Below are positions 7,343-16,338 of a DNA stretch of 64,000 nt, piece after piece. Numbering within the stretch: position 1 is the stretch's first letter; every line of letters begins with the position of its first letter. Origin of the DNA: Bacillus sp. Marseille-P3661. Lineage in GTDB: Bacteria > Bacillota > Bacilli > Bacillales > Bacillaceae_J. Under the pieces are notes generated by a model. It ran no database searches and had not been told where the DNA came from. It was given only the letters and a program-made list of their open reading frames with translations. Where the stretch lies: the NCBI RefSeq assembly GCF_900240995.1, contig NZ_LT965954.1, positions 967,135 to 1,031,134 of the forward strand. Direction: 5' to 3'. Both the position numbers and the translations under genes were made by a program.

Positions 7343-8590
7343 ATGTTAAAAACAAACCATCTAATAGATGACATAAAGAAATATGCCGTTAAGTTTACTA
7401 ATACTTCAGAACTGCAGCCGGTAATCAAGGCCGCCAGCAATGCAAGGTTTGTTTTACTTGGTGAAGCAAGCCATGGCACGAGTGAATTCTATACTGTCCG
7501 TGCTGAACTGACAAAACAGCTTATTAAAGAGCACCAATTCTCCTTTATTGCTGTTGAAGGCGACTGGCCAGCTTGTTTTGAAGTAAATCGTTATATTAAG
7601 GGATTGGCTCCTGAATATATCAGTGCTGCAGATGTTTTAAAACAATCCTTTAATCGCTGGCCAAGTTGGATGTGGGCTAATCATGAAATGGTTGACCTTA
7701 TTGAATGGTTATACTCTTACAATCAAAAGCAAGCAACTAAGAAAATTGGTTTCTATGGGCTTGATGTATATAGTCTATGGGAATCCATGACGGCTATCGT
7801 AAATTACTTAAAGAAAATAGAGTCACCTGACCTCCAAATAGCATTAAATGCAATTGAATGTTTCGATCCATACAATCGTAAGCCAGAAATGTATGGAATT
7901 TCCTCAGCATTTTATGGCGAGGATTGTATGAGTGAAATTCTCGATTTATTAAACAGTATCAATAAAAATAAATATAGTGATGATCTCGAAGCAGCTTTAA
8001 ATATGAATATTAATGCGATTGTTGCTAACAACGCTGAGCATTATTATCATACGATGGTAACGAATGATAGTGAATCATGGAACATTCGTGACCGTCATAT
8101 GGTTGAAGCACTTGACCACATTGGAAATTTTTATGGCCAATCCGCCAAAGGAATCGTGTGGGAGCATAATACACATATCGGCGATGCTCGGGCTACCGAT
8201 ATGGCTGATGAAGGGATGGTTAACGTCGGTCAATTAACACGTGAAAAGTACGGACCAACCAATGTATATTCAATTGGTTTTGGTACCTATCAAGGGACGG
8301 TTATAGCAGCGAATAAGTGGGACGACCCAGCTAAAATCATGACGGTTCCAGAAGGCAGTAAAGGCAGTTGGGAAGAAGCGATGCACAACGCTGGTGGTGC
8401 CACTAATCAATACCTTCTGTTTACAAAAGAAAATAAAGCACTTTTCCATCATGTAATTGAACATCGTGCTATTGGTGTCGTTTATAATCCCGCCTATGAA
8501 CATTATGGGAATTATGTACCATCGCGTCTATCTGAACGATATGATGCATTCATTCACATCGACGAGACAAAAGCATTGACACTGCTGTAA
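7343..8590 (+). CDS. Erythromycin esterase family hydrolase
   Basis: 415 residues with the family signature LLGEASHGTSEFY near residues 38-50, holding the Glu41/His44 pair used in Ere-type enzymes, followed by VEGDWP and the conserved HNTHIGDAR block near residue 273. EreA/EreB members open the macrolide lactone ring, but many chromosomal members have no proven link to resistance, so the activity here is only a family inference. AGAGGTG seven bases before ATG supports the start. It is convergent with osmC; the repeat array at 8745-9098 lies between. Confidence 0.88.
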   Translation: MLKTNHLIDDIKKYAVKFTNTSELQPVIKAASNARFVLLGEASHGTSEFYTVRAELTKQLIKEHQFSFIAVEGDWPACFEVNRYIKGLAPEYISAADVLKQSFNRWPSWMWANHEMVDLIEWLYSYNQKQATKKIGFYGLDVYSLWESMTAIVNYLKKIESPDLQIALNAIECFDPYNRKPEMYGISSAFYGEDCMSEILDLLNSINKNKYSDDLEAALNMNINAIVANNAEHYYHTMVTNDSESWNIRDRHMVEALDHIGNFYGQSAKGIVWEHNTHIGDARATDMADEGMVNVGQLTREKYGPTNVYSIGFGTYQGTVIAANKWDDPAKIMTVPEGSKGSWEEAMHNAGGATNQYLLFTKENKALFHHVIEHRAIGVVYNPAYEHYGNYVPSRLSERYDAFIHIDETKALTLL

Positions 8591-8611
8591 GTACTTAATT
8601 GCACAAAAACA

Positions 8612-8657
8612 CCTGCTCCATTGAACGACAATTAATCTTTATTGGTTCAGGAGCAGG
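8612..8657 (+). terminator. Inverted repeat after the esterase gene, weak terminator
   Basis: CCTGCTCC / GGAGCAGG with an inner GAAC / GTTC pair enclosing the loop. There is no strong T run after it, so it may end the esterase transcript only weakly. Confidence 0.45.
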
Positions 8658-8744
8658 ATTGCTAAAGCCTATGTTTGGTTTTCTTCGTTCTTTCAAAAGA
8701 ATCAGGTTTCAGACCTTCTGTGCCTTTTGTGCCTTTTGGCTTTA

Positions 8745-9098
8745 TATTCTGTCAGAATCACACCGGTATTCTGACTGCTTTTCCACTTCGAGCTCCTTTT
8801 CTGTCAGAATCAGAACGGTATTCTGACTACTTCGACCCTTCAAGCGCTTTTTCTGTCAGAATCACACCGATATTCTGACTGCTTTTCCACTTCGAGCTCC
8901 TTTTCTGTCAGAATCACACCGGTATTCTGACTGCTTTTCCACTTCGAGCGCTTTTTCTGTCAGAATCACACCGGTATTCTGACTGTTTCGACCCTTCAAG
9001 CGCTTTTTCTGTCAGAATCACACCGGTATTCTGACTGCTTTTCCACTCCGAGCGCCTTTTCTGTCAGAATCAACCCAGGTTTCTGACTGTTTCTGCCT
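8745..9098. repeat. Repeat array 1: seven 52-bp palindromic units
   Basis: Core starts (GTCAGAAT) fall at 8751, 8803, 8855, 8907, 8959, 9011 and 9063, exactly 52 bases apart. Each unit has a 25-bp core, GTCAGAAT + 9 nt (mostly CACACCGGT) + ATTCTGAC, and a 27-bp linker of the type TGCTTTTCCACTTCGAG followed by a pyrimidine-rich tail. Two linker variants occur (CCACTTCGAG and GACCCTTCAAG). The array fills the space between two converging genes. The open frames that cross it are by-products of the 52-bp period and are not genes. Core and period match array 2 at 36.4-37.95 kb. Confidence 0.95.
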
Positions 9099-9125
9099 TT
9101 TAACCGACAAACACTGGCCGAATCC

Positions 9126-9551
9126 TTATAAGCTTTGCTCACCTTTAAACCCATTAATCGAATAGCTTGCTACAATCGTTGCACTTAACGAATGAGAAAC
9201 CGAGCAATATTTATCTTTTGACAGCTTGATTGCCCTTACAACCTTTTCTTCAGGTAATTCACCTTCGACGGCATAATGAATATGAATCTTTGTAAACTTC
9301 TTTGGATGATCATCCGCCCGTTCACTTTTTAGTTCCATCTTAAAAGATGTAGGCTCAATCCTCATCTTTTTCAAAATTGATATCATATCAATGCCCGTAC
9401 AGCCTGCTACGGCGCTTAACAGTAATTCTGTAGGTCTTGGGCCGGAATTTTCACCACCAATATCTTCAGAAGCATCCATCTTAAGAATATGCCCTGATGG
9501 TGTGTTTCCTGAAAACGCCATTTTCCCATCCCAGTTTATTGTCAATTCCAT
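9126..9551 (-). CDS. OsmC-family protein
   Basis: 141-residue OsmC/YhfA-type protein. The two conserved cysteines are seen in AVAGCTGIDM and DKYCSVSHS, the pair that reduces organic hydroperoxides in Ohr/OsmC proteins; the YhfA-like subgroup is less well characterised. Cytoplasmic, no signal peptide. GGAGTGATGATACT precedes the ATG. It stands alone and converges on repeat array 1. Confidence 0.88.
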   Translation of the reverse strand: MELTINWDGKMAFSGNTPSGHILKMDASEDIGGENSGPRPTELLLSAVAGCTGIDMISILKKMRIEPTSFKMELKSERADDHPKKFTKIHIHYAVEGELPEEKVVRAIKLSKDKYCSVSHSLSATIVASYSINGFKGEQSL

Positions 9552-9704
9552 AGTATCATCACTCCTTTACTACTTATTCTTTCTCAACTTAGTCAACTAT
9601 ATTTAAAATGCTATTTCTTAGTTGAATTTTTTTAACTCATCGTTTCTTCTAAAAGTAAAGACTAGATGCTGCAAACCCATTAACAAAATTCGAATTAGAA
9701 AAAA

Positions 9705-9756
9705 ATCCCCTCCAGATTAACAGTTAAGAAACTTCTCCTGTCACCCTGTAGGGGAT
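9705..9756 (-). terminator. Terminator of the siderophore-binding protein gene
   Basis: On the minus strand GATCCCCT pairs with AGGGGAT across a long loop and is followed by a run of seven T. It lies about 30 bases after the stop of the gene at 9785. Confidence 0.6.
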
Positions 9757-9784
9757 CAAAACAATCATAGGCTAAAAATCACTT

Positions 9785-10780
9785 TTATTGAATACCTTCC
9801 TCAACTTGCTTAACCATTTCTGGAACCGAAATTAATCCTCCACCTGACAAATACCAGAATTCAGGGTTTAGATAAACAATATTACCATTTTTATATGCTT
9901 TAGTATTTTTCACTAAGTCATTTTCAATTGTTTGAGCTGCTGATGCATCGCCACCAACAACGGCATCACGGTCAACTACAAATAAATAATCAGGATCTTT
10001 TTCAACAATATATTCAAAGGAAATATTTTGACCATGTGTTGATACTTCAAGGTTCTCATCAACAGCTTCCAAGCCAAATACATCATGAATCAGACCAAAA
10101 CGTGATCCAGGTCCATATGCACTAATGTTTCCTGCGTTTGCTAAAACTACTAGAGCATTTTTACCTGTTGCAGTTGCTTTTTCATTTAATGCAGCAATGG
10201 TTTTCTCAACCTTAGCAAGCTCAGTTTCTACTTCTGTCTTTTTGTCAAAGATTTGGCCAAGAATTGTTGCATTTTCTTTATATGATTCCATATATCTTGC
10301 TGTATCAACTCCCATAAAAATCGTTGGAGCAATTTTGCTTAATTCTTCATATGCATCTTGCTGTCTGCCTGAAATAATAATTAACCCAGGTTCTAATGCA
10401 CTTATCGCCTCGAAATCCGGTTCTTTTAAACTACCAGCATTTACATATTTTGAATCTTCATATTTTGATAGATATGTAGGAATACTGCTTCCTTGTGCTA
10501 CAGCTGCTACTTCAACACCAAGTAAATCTAATGAATCTAAAACACCATAATCAAACACAACTACGTTTTCTGGATTTACTGGAACTACAGTTTCCCCTAA
10601 TTGATGTTTGATTGTTAACTCGGTTGGTTCTTCAGCTGCTGGTTCTTGTGTTTCCTCACTGTCACTTGCTACTTCTTCTGTTTCTGTTGCTGCTGGTTCA
10701 CTTGAGTTACCAGCACCGCATGCTGCCATTACCATTGCTAAAGCTAAAACAAGTAAAATCATGAAAATGTTCTTCTTCAT
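9785..10780 (-). CDS. Siderophore ABC transporter substrate-binding lipoprotein (YclQ-like)
   Basis: 331-residue periplasmic-binding-protein-fold lipoprotein: lipobox MAAC, a Glu/Thr-rich linker (25-50), then a class III binding fold with NPENVVVFDYGVLDSLDLLG, KEPDFEAISALEPGLIII and FGLEAVDENLEVSTHGQNISFEYI. This layout matches the YclQ/CeuE group that binds petrobactin or other catecholate siderophores. No permease or ATPase genes lie next to it, so it is an orphan binding protein that must borrow a transporter. Three Fur-box-like sites lie 33-97 bases upstream, so iron repression is very likely. Confidence 0.9.
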   Translation of the reverse strand: MKKNIFMILLVLALAMVMAACGAGNSSEPAATETEEVASDSEETQEPAAEEPTELTIKHQLGETVVPVNPENVVVFDYGVLDSLDLLGVEVAAVAQGSSIPTYLSKYEDSKYVNAGSLKEPDFEAISALEPGLIIISGRQQDAYEELSKIAPTIFMGVDTARYMESYKENATILGQIFDKKTEVETELAKVEKTIAALNEKATATGKNALVVLANAGNISAYGPGSRFGLIHDVFGLEAVDENLEVSTHGQNISFEYIVEKDPDYLFVVDRDAVVGGDASAAQTIENDLVKNTKAYKNGNIVYLNPEFWYLSGGGLISVPEMVKQVEEGIQ

Positions 10781-10812
10781 TTTCCTTCACCTCAAATAGT
10801 TATTTGCTCGAA

Positions 10813-10877
10813 TGATATTCATTATCATTGCAAATGAAATTCATTATCAATGATAATATGACTGATAATTATTGTCA
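10813..10877 (-). promoter_or_regulatory. Three Fur boxes
   Basis: Three sequences close to the 7-1-7 Fur box: TGATATTCATTATCA (10813-10827), TGAAATTCATTATCA (10835-10849) and TGATAATTATTGTCA (10863-10877). They sit directly before the siderophore-binding lipoprotein gene and would cover its promoter. Confidence 0.85.
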
Positions 10878-10964
10878 ATTAGTTTCTGGAAAATTTTAAA
10901 AAATATAAATACCTTCAATTAACATCATTTAATAACTTCCTTTTTATCTCACCTCAAAAAAAAA

Positions 10965-10981
10965 TCCCTATTATACAGGGA
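10965..10981 (-). terminator. Terminator of the C26 amidotransferase gene
   Basis: TCCCT / AGGGA stem with a 7-nt loop and a run of nine T on the minus strand, 65 bases after the stop codon at 11046. Confidence 0.75.
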
Positions 10982-11045
10982 CGTAATTCCATAGTATTTG
11001 ATTAATTCAAACGGCAAAATTGAAGGATATACCCGCTAAAAAAGG

Positions 11046-11759
11046 TTACTTTCTACAAGCTTTGACAAATTCACTAAATAGGTTCAAGCTATGATCATCT
11101 ACTCGATAATTATATTCTGGATGCCATTGAACTGCGTGAACAAACTTCTTTCCAGGCATATAAACAGCCTCAATTAAACCATCCTCAGCTCTTGCTGAAC
11201 ACTCTAATTGCTCAGACAGCACTTTAATTCCTTGATGATGTAGACTGTTCACCATTATTGAATCATCTTTTAAAATTTCATAAAGTGGACTTTCCTTTTC
11301 AATAAATACTTTATGTATTGGTTTATCATAAGGGCACATTTGCTTATGCACAATTGACTGCTCCGATTTATATTGTGTTGGTAGATCTTGATAAAGTGTG
11401 CCTCCCGATAATACATTAAACAATTGAATTCCACGGCAAATTCCTAATACAGGCTTGTCTAGCAACAGAACTTGACTGAATAAAGTGTCTTCCATAATAT
11501 CTCTTTGATCGCACAATGGCCCACAAAAGTCTTCTTTAATTTCCCCGTAAAGTTCTGGATTTACATCTTGTCCACCTGTAAAAAGAAAGCCATCAAACGT
11601 GTCAGAAATTGTCATTAAGACTTCAAGGTCTGTTGTTAACGGTAAGATGACTGGTATTCCACCTGCATCCTCAATACCTTTCATATAGCCAGGCAACATC
11701 CAATAACTATCCTTTTTCTCATCATACAATGGCACTACGGCAATCATAGGCTTTTTCAT
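11046..11759 (-). CDS. Gamma-glutamyl-gamma-aminobutyrate hydrolase family (peptidase C26)
   Basis: About 237-residue class I glutamine-amidotransferase-fold hydrolase. The catalytic nucleophile is in PVLGICRGIQLFNV and the His/Glu pair in AVQWHPEYN; FLFTGGQDVNPELYGE is also typical. PuuD-like members cleave gamma-glutamyl-GABA in polyamine catabolism, but other substrates are common in Bacillus. The frame opens at ATG 11783, yet GGGAG is best placed for the ATG at 11759 (MKKPMIAVVPLYD). Single gene with its own terminator. Confidence 0.88.
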   Translation of the reverse strand: MKKPMIAVVPLYDEKKDSYWMLPGYMKGIEDAGGIPVILPLTTDLEVLMTISDTFDGFLFTGGQDVNPELYGEIKEDFCGPLCDQRDIMEDTLFSQVLLLDKPVLGICRGIQLFNVLSGGTLYQDLPTQYKSEQSIVHKQMCPYDKPIHKVFIEKESPLYEILKDDSIMVNSLHHQGIKVLSEQLECSARAEDGLIEAVYMPGKKFVHAVQWHPEYNYRVDDHSLNLFSEFVKACRK

Positions 11760-12000
11760 CTCCATCTCCCTTTCTATCATCATATTTAAGTTATTTATAT
11801 AGTGAATGTTCCTTTTTATAACGATAGTATCACGAAAAGTATCCTTTTTACATTTCTGAAACCAAATAACTTAATTTCGGTTTATTATTACAATAATCAT
11901 ATAAATTATTGACAAAGCCCAAACATTCATAACCTAGCAACGTATGATAATTACAAACTACAAAGCAGCATCTTCAATTTTTGGGTGAAGGAGAATTATT

Positions 12001-13782
12001 ATGTCAAAGGATCAGAAAAAGAAGTCTAAAAAACCTAAGTTTCCCAAGAAACACCCTAATTTTCTGTTTATTTGTGTAGATGAACAACGATTTCAAACTG
12101 CCTACGAAAATGAAGACCTAAAAGAGTGGTGTAAACATAACTTAAAGACGCAAGAATTGTTGCGGGAGAATGGCTTAACTTTTTTAAACCATTATATTGG
12201 AAGTACGGCATGTTCACCTAGCAGAGCCACACTTTTCACTGGCCAATATCCCTCTTTGCACGGTGTAACCCAAACAACCGGAGTAGCAAAAGGTGCATTT
12301 GATCCAGATGTATACTGGTTAGATCCTAATACTGTCCCAACACTTGGTGACTATTTCCGAGCTGCTGGTTATCGTACCTTTTGGAAAGGAAAATGGCATA
12401 TTTCCGATGAAGACATATTAATTCCTGGAACACATGACGCCTTATCTAGCTACAACACGTCAACCGGTGTGCCTGTTCATGAAAAAGAACAAGAGTACTT
12501 AAATTCAAACCGTCTTGAACCATTCGGCTTTTCAAGCTGGGTTGGTCCTGAACCACATGGTACAAATCCTCGTAATTCAGGTTCTGTGGCAGCTACGGGA
12601 ATAAGTGGTCGCGATGTCATTTATTCAGAGGAAGTCGTGCAATTAATTCGATCACTTGAGGAAGATACAATAAAAATTCAAGAACCATGGCTGATTGTCT
12701 CATCATTCGTTAATCCCCATGATATAACATTATTTGGGTTATTAACGCAGTTTTCTCCAATGTTTAATTTTGAAGTAGATCCAACTATACCCCACATTCC
12801 ACCAGCTCCAACAGCAAACGAATCATTGCAAACAAAACCCACAGCACAGAAAAGTTATCAAGAAACATATCAAATAGCCTTTCAACCAACATTTGATACT
12901 CTTTTTTATCGACAACTCTATTACACACTTCAAAAACAGGTAGATCAGGAAATTTCCAAGGTTTTTCAAGCACTTAAAACCTCTAGTTTCTATGAAAATA
13001 CAATCGTTGTGTTCACCTCAGATCATGGAGATTTGCTAGGTGCTCATGGTGGACTGTTTCAAAAATGGCATAATGCATACGAGGAAGCGCTTCATGTTCC
13101 TTTTATTATTCATAGTCCAAAGTTATTCAAAGGCCGCCAAACAAGCAACATGTTAACAAGCCATGTAGATATAATTCCTACATTACTAGGACTTGCCAAC
13201 ATTAATGTAAACGAAGTTCAGGAAAAATTACGTACAGACCATACAGAGGTGCATCCTTTTGTTGGAAGGAATCTAACATCGTTCATTACTGGTGATTCTA
13301 ACCTTACACAAGCTAATGAACCACTTTACTTTATGACAGATGATGAAGTAACGAAAGGGCTAAACCAACAAAGTTTTACCGGCCAACCATACGAATCTGT
13401 AAAACAACCGAATCATCTTGAGACTGTTATTACTACATTAAAAACAGGCGAAAATAATCAAGAAGAAAAATGGAAACTATCCCGATATTATGATAATCCT
13501 CAATTTTGGAGTAACCCAGGGGTTGAAGATGTTAGGACGGTACAACAAGGGAATATTCCCCTTCCTGATGACTCTGTGGCTTCAGTTTGTATTACCTATA
13601 CTAAAACTCAGCCAGTGCCTGAACAATTTGAATTATATAATGTCACACGCGATCCTTTTGAGGAAATAAATCTAGCACATTCTGATAACGAAACACCTGA
13701 ATCAAGAATTGTACAACAAATTTTAATGGGCGTTCTTGCAGAACAACGTCAACTTAAAAGACTATCTCCCAATAATGGATAA
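12001..13782 (+). CDS. Sulfatase family hydrolase
   Basis: 593-residue cytoplasmic sulfatase. The formylglycine signature is present as C-S-P-S-R (Cys71 in STACSPSRATLFTGQYPSLHG), with metal ligands at Asp27/Glu28 (ICVDEQ) and TSDHGDLLGAHG. There is no signal peptide; the N-terminus is instead very rich in Lys (about residues 4-18), which is unusual. The substrate (arylsulfate, choline sulfate or phosphonate) cannot be told. Cys-type sulfatases need an activating formylglycine-generating enzyme, which is not encoded nearby. GAAGGAG precedes the ATG. Confidence 0.88.
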   Translation: MSKDQKKKSKKPKFPKKHPNFLFICVDEQRFQTAYENEDLKEWCKHNLKTQELLRENGLTFLNHYIGSTACSPSRATLFTGQYPSLHGVTQTTGVAKGAFDPDVYWLDPNTVPTLGDYFRAAGYRTFWKGKWHISDEDILIPGTHDALSSYNTSTGVPVHEKEQEYLNSNRLEPFGFSSWVGPEPHGTNPRNSGSVAATGISGRDVIYSEEVVQLIRSLEEDTIKIQEPWLIVSSFVNPHDITLFGLLTQFSPMFNFEVDPTIPHIPPAPTANESLQTKPTAQKSYQETYQIAFQPTFDTLFYRQLYYTLQKQVDQEISKVFQALKTSSFYENTIVVFTSDHGDLLGAHGGLFQKWHNAYEEALHVPFIIHSPKLFKGRQTSNMLTSHVDIIPTLLGLANINVNEVQEKLRTDHTEVHPFVGRNLTSFITGDSNLTQANEPLYFMTDDEVTKGLNQQSFTGQPYESVKQPNHLETVITTLKTGENNQEEKWKLSRYYDNPQFWSNPGVEDVRTVQQGNIPLPDDSVASVCITYTKTQPVPEQFELYNVTRDPFEEINLAHSDNETPESRIVQQILMGVLAEQRQLKRLSPNNG

Positions 13783-13874
13783 TTCTCTACCTTAGTCTGA
13801 AACAAAAGCATTGAATCTGATTGCACTCTTTATTAAAGTGGTCATTCCATCAAAGCCATTTTTATATCTAAAAA

Positions 13875-13930
13875 AAGGCCTATTCCCTTGATGCTTAAAT
13901 GAGACTTTAAGTACCTAGTGAATAGACCTT
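13875..13930 (+). terminator. Inverted repeat after the sulfatase gene
   Basis: AAGGCCTATTC / GAATAGACCTT (one mismatch) with a long loop; A and T runs on both sides allow termination in either direction between the sulfatase and the converging CoxG-like gene. Confidence 0.6.
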
Positions 13931-14056
13931 ATTTATTTCATTAACATCATAGCACATTAGTTTGAGCGGTATGCTTTCTCACTAGCAATAATAGTAGGAT
14001 GAAGAGATGAATATCGACGAGTGGAGATGATTTGTTCTATAATAATAGGTAGTTTT

Positions 14057-14518
14057 CTACCTAATTTCGACTGGACTTTCTTCGGATTCCAACACTTTTG
14101 TCAGATTATCCTTTAGTATTTTGCAGTCGCGTGGTAATGTCTTTGATAATAAAACATTTACTACTTTAGCCGCCAATCCCTGTCCTGACATATCAAGATT
14201 AAATTCTACATCGGTAGCATCATCCCCAACAGCTACTGCTTTATAAGAACCAACACCTTTAATGCCTTCGGTTTTTGCCTCTAGGGTAAAAGCAATTCGA
14301 TCAGGAGCTACTCGCTCAGTTACAGTAACTGTAAAGTCTACTTTTCTCTTAAAAATTCCTACATCACCTTTAAGGCACCAAATTGAAACGTTCTTATCAA
14401 CTTCCTTAAAAGAGACATAGCCTGGCATACACGGAGCCCAATTTTCCATATCCTTAATAAAATCCCACATTGTATGGATATTTTGATTAACACGGCCATG
14501 CTCTTTAGCTATTGGCAT
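14057..14518 (-). CDS. CoxG-like SRPBCC protein
   Basis: About 153-residue START/SRPBCC-fold protein of the carbon monoxide dehydrogenase subunit G type: MWDFIKDMENWAPCMPGY near the start and an amphipathic C-terminal helix (VNVLLSKTLPRDCKILKDNLTKV). CoxG recruits CO dehydrogenase to the membrane, but no CODH genes are near and such isolated members are common, so the role is unknown. The ATG at 14518 is chosen because AGGGGA is seven bases before it; an upstream TTG at 14536 overlaps that site. Confidence 0.8.
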   Translation of the reverse strand: MPIAKEHGRVNQNIHTMWDFIKDMENWAPCMPGYVSFKEVDKNVSIWCLKGDVGIFKRKVDFTVTVTERVAPDRIAFTLEAKTEGIKGVGSYKAVAVGDDATDVEFNLDMSGQGLAAKVVNVLLSKTLPRDCKILKDNLTKVLESEESPVEIR

Positions 14519-14766
14519 AACCCTATCCCCTTTCAACCATAGTTTTAGTTATCTTTCTAATTGTATGTTACAAACAATTTGTCCTTGAACTTTTGAATTA
14601 AACACACTATTCCAATTTTAATACTTAGTTTAACGACTGCCAGAACCTAAGTTTTACAAATCTTTAACAGTATTTGCATCATGACGCCAGCAATGTAATT
14701 TTCCCAAAATTACTCATTTAAAACATTACTACATTAATCTATGGTGTTTTAATTACATAAAAAAGT

Positions 14767-14792
14767 AGCCAATGAGTACTATACCATTGGCT
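14767..14792 (-). terminator. Terminator of the KinB-like kinase gene
   Basis: AGCCAATG / CATTGGCT stem (8 bp) followed on the minus strand by ACTTTTTTATG. The remainder of the 14519-14852 interval shows no further gene. Confidence 0.8.
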
Positions 14793-14852
14793 TTTCACTT
14801 ATATTTAATTTTTTAGAATAGAATTATTATTCTATCCTGTGATCTACAAATA

Positions 14853-16121
14853 TTAGCTAACTACTTCTTCATAGCTTTTATTACAAATACGTGGCAATAA
14901 GATTGTAAAAGTGGTGCCTTTCCCTACTTTGCTATTTACTTTTATTTCTCCATTTAATTCCTGTATCACTCGATAAGCTACCATCATACCGAGTCCGGTT
15001 CCTTTTTGGCCTTTCGTAGTGAAGTACGGTTTTCCTAGTCTCTCAATTTGTTCAGGAGACATTCCTACTCCTGTATCTTTAAAAGAGACCTTAAATGTCT
15101 GTTCATCAATATGCACACTTATCAACAAATCCCCACCATCCGGCATAGCTTCAACAGCATTTTTAAGTATATTTAAGAAAGCCTGTTGAATAATTCTTCT
15201 GTCACCTTGAATCCAAAATATTGAAAGTTCTCTTTGAATTATAATCGAGTGCATATTGGCAAGCGGTTTGATTAATTCAATTGTATAGCTTATTAGCTCT
15301 TCCATATTGATATTCTCCACTTTTTCAGGGGCAGGTTTTGCAAAAGTTAAAAAGTCACGAATAATTCCTTCTGACCTTTCTAATTCCTCCATTGCAATCC
15401 CAATATATCTTTTCTTTTGTGAATCATGTTCGCCTTCCTTTAAAAGCTGCATGAACCCTTTTGCCCCTGTTAAACCATTTCTAATCTCATGTGATATAGA
15501 TGCACTTAGGTGGCTGATTATTTCCATCTTTTCAATATCTAATAGTCTATTACGAATTTCGAAATTCAACCTAATTCTCTCGATAGTTAAAATAATGAGG
15601 ACAATACACCAAACCTTAATAAAAGCGCCTAACATTAATATATTTACAGGCGTATTTGATACAATTAGATGTGAGTAAATAAAATGACTTGTGAGTATAT
15701 GGAAAAAGACAAATCCAAGTGACATCAAGATTTTATTTTTTATTCCAGATTTCAAATAATGTTTATGAATAAAATAAATAAAAATTGGAATTAGCGCATA
15801 ATTAAGAACTACCCCATATAAAACTAGGTCTACGCCGAGGATGAATCGATAAAAGACGATAAATATATACAACCCAAAGCTTGTGAGTGGACCACCGTAC
15901 AAGCTTGCTATGATAAACGGTACGATCCGTATATCTATATTAAAACCATGACTTACATGAAAGGGAAAAGTCATACAAAAAAAGATTGAAATTAAACCAG
16001 CAAAAAATGCGTATATCATAACTACTTTTTTTGTTAATCTTTTAGTATATACTTCAAGAATATGCTGTGTAACTAATAATACTACCAGTAGAAATAAAAC
16101 ATTGATTAGTATCTCTTTCAT
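14853..16121 (-). CDS. Sensor histidine kinase, KinB-like
   Basis: 422-residue membrane kinase. The first 180 residues contain six hydrophobic segments in the 5TMR-LYT style of sporulation kinase KinB. After a short linker comes the dimerisation domain with the phosphorylated His211 (SASISHEIRNGLTGAKGF), then the N box (NILKNAVEAMPDGG), G1 (DTGVGMSP) and G2 (KGQKGTGLGM). No response regulator gene is adjacent, as is usual for kinases feeding the sporulation phosphorelay (Spo0F). AGGAG precedes the ATG. Assignment to the phosphorelay is inferred from architecture and orphan status. Confidence 0.85.
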   Translation of the reverse strand: MKEILINVLFLLVVLLVTQHILEVYTKRLTKKVVMIYAFFAGLISIFFCMTFPFHVSHGFNIDIRIVPFIIASLYGGPLTSFGLYIFIVFYRFILGVDLVLYGVVLNYALIPIFIYFIHKHYLKSGIKNKILMSLGFVFFHILTSHFIYSHLIVSNTPVNILMLGAFIKVWCIVLIILTIERIRLNFEIRNRLLDIEKMEIISHLSASISHEIRNGLTGAKGFMQLLKEGEHDSQKKRYIGIAMEELERSEGIIRDFLTFAKPAPEKVENINMEELISYTIELIKPLANMHSIIIQRELSIFWIQGDRRIIQQAFLNILKNAVEAMPDGGDLLISVHIDEQTFKVSFKDTGVGMSPEQIERLGKPYFTTKGQKGTGLGMMVAYRVIQELNGEIKVNSKVGKGTTFTILLPRICNKSYEEVVS

Positions 16122-16338
16122 TATTAAACTCCTAATAAATAATTAGTAGTATTGTATCATAATTTTTCGAAAAACTTATGTAATTTTTAAAATAATGCAA
16201 ATTAATAAACAATTATTTGGAACTTCAGTAAAAAAAGGCTTGGAGAACATGACCTTTCCGCTCTATTTAAACACTTTACTTTCATAATTACTGCAATATC
16301 CGGGAATATTATCGGCATCAAGTACAGGAGGTCGTCTA

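Noticed and set aside
8599-8878. Two overlapping plus-strand frames across array 1
   Set aside because: They arise from the repeat, have no ribosome binding site and no recognisable product.
10125-10550. 141-codon plus-strand frame inside the siderophore-binding gene
   Set aside because: Antisense shadow of a clear lipoprotein gene with signal peptide and binding-protein motifs.
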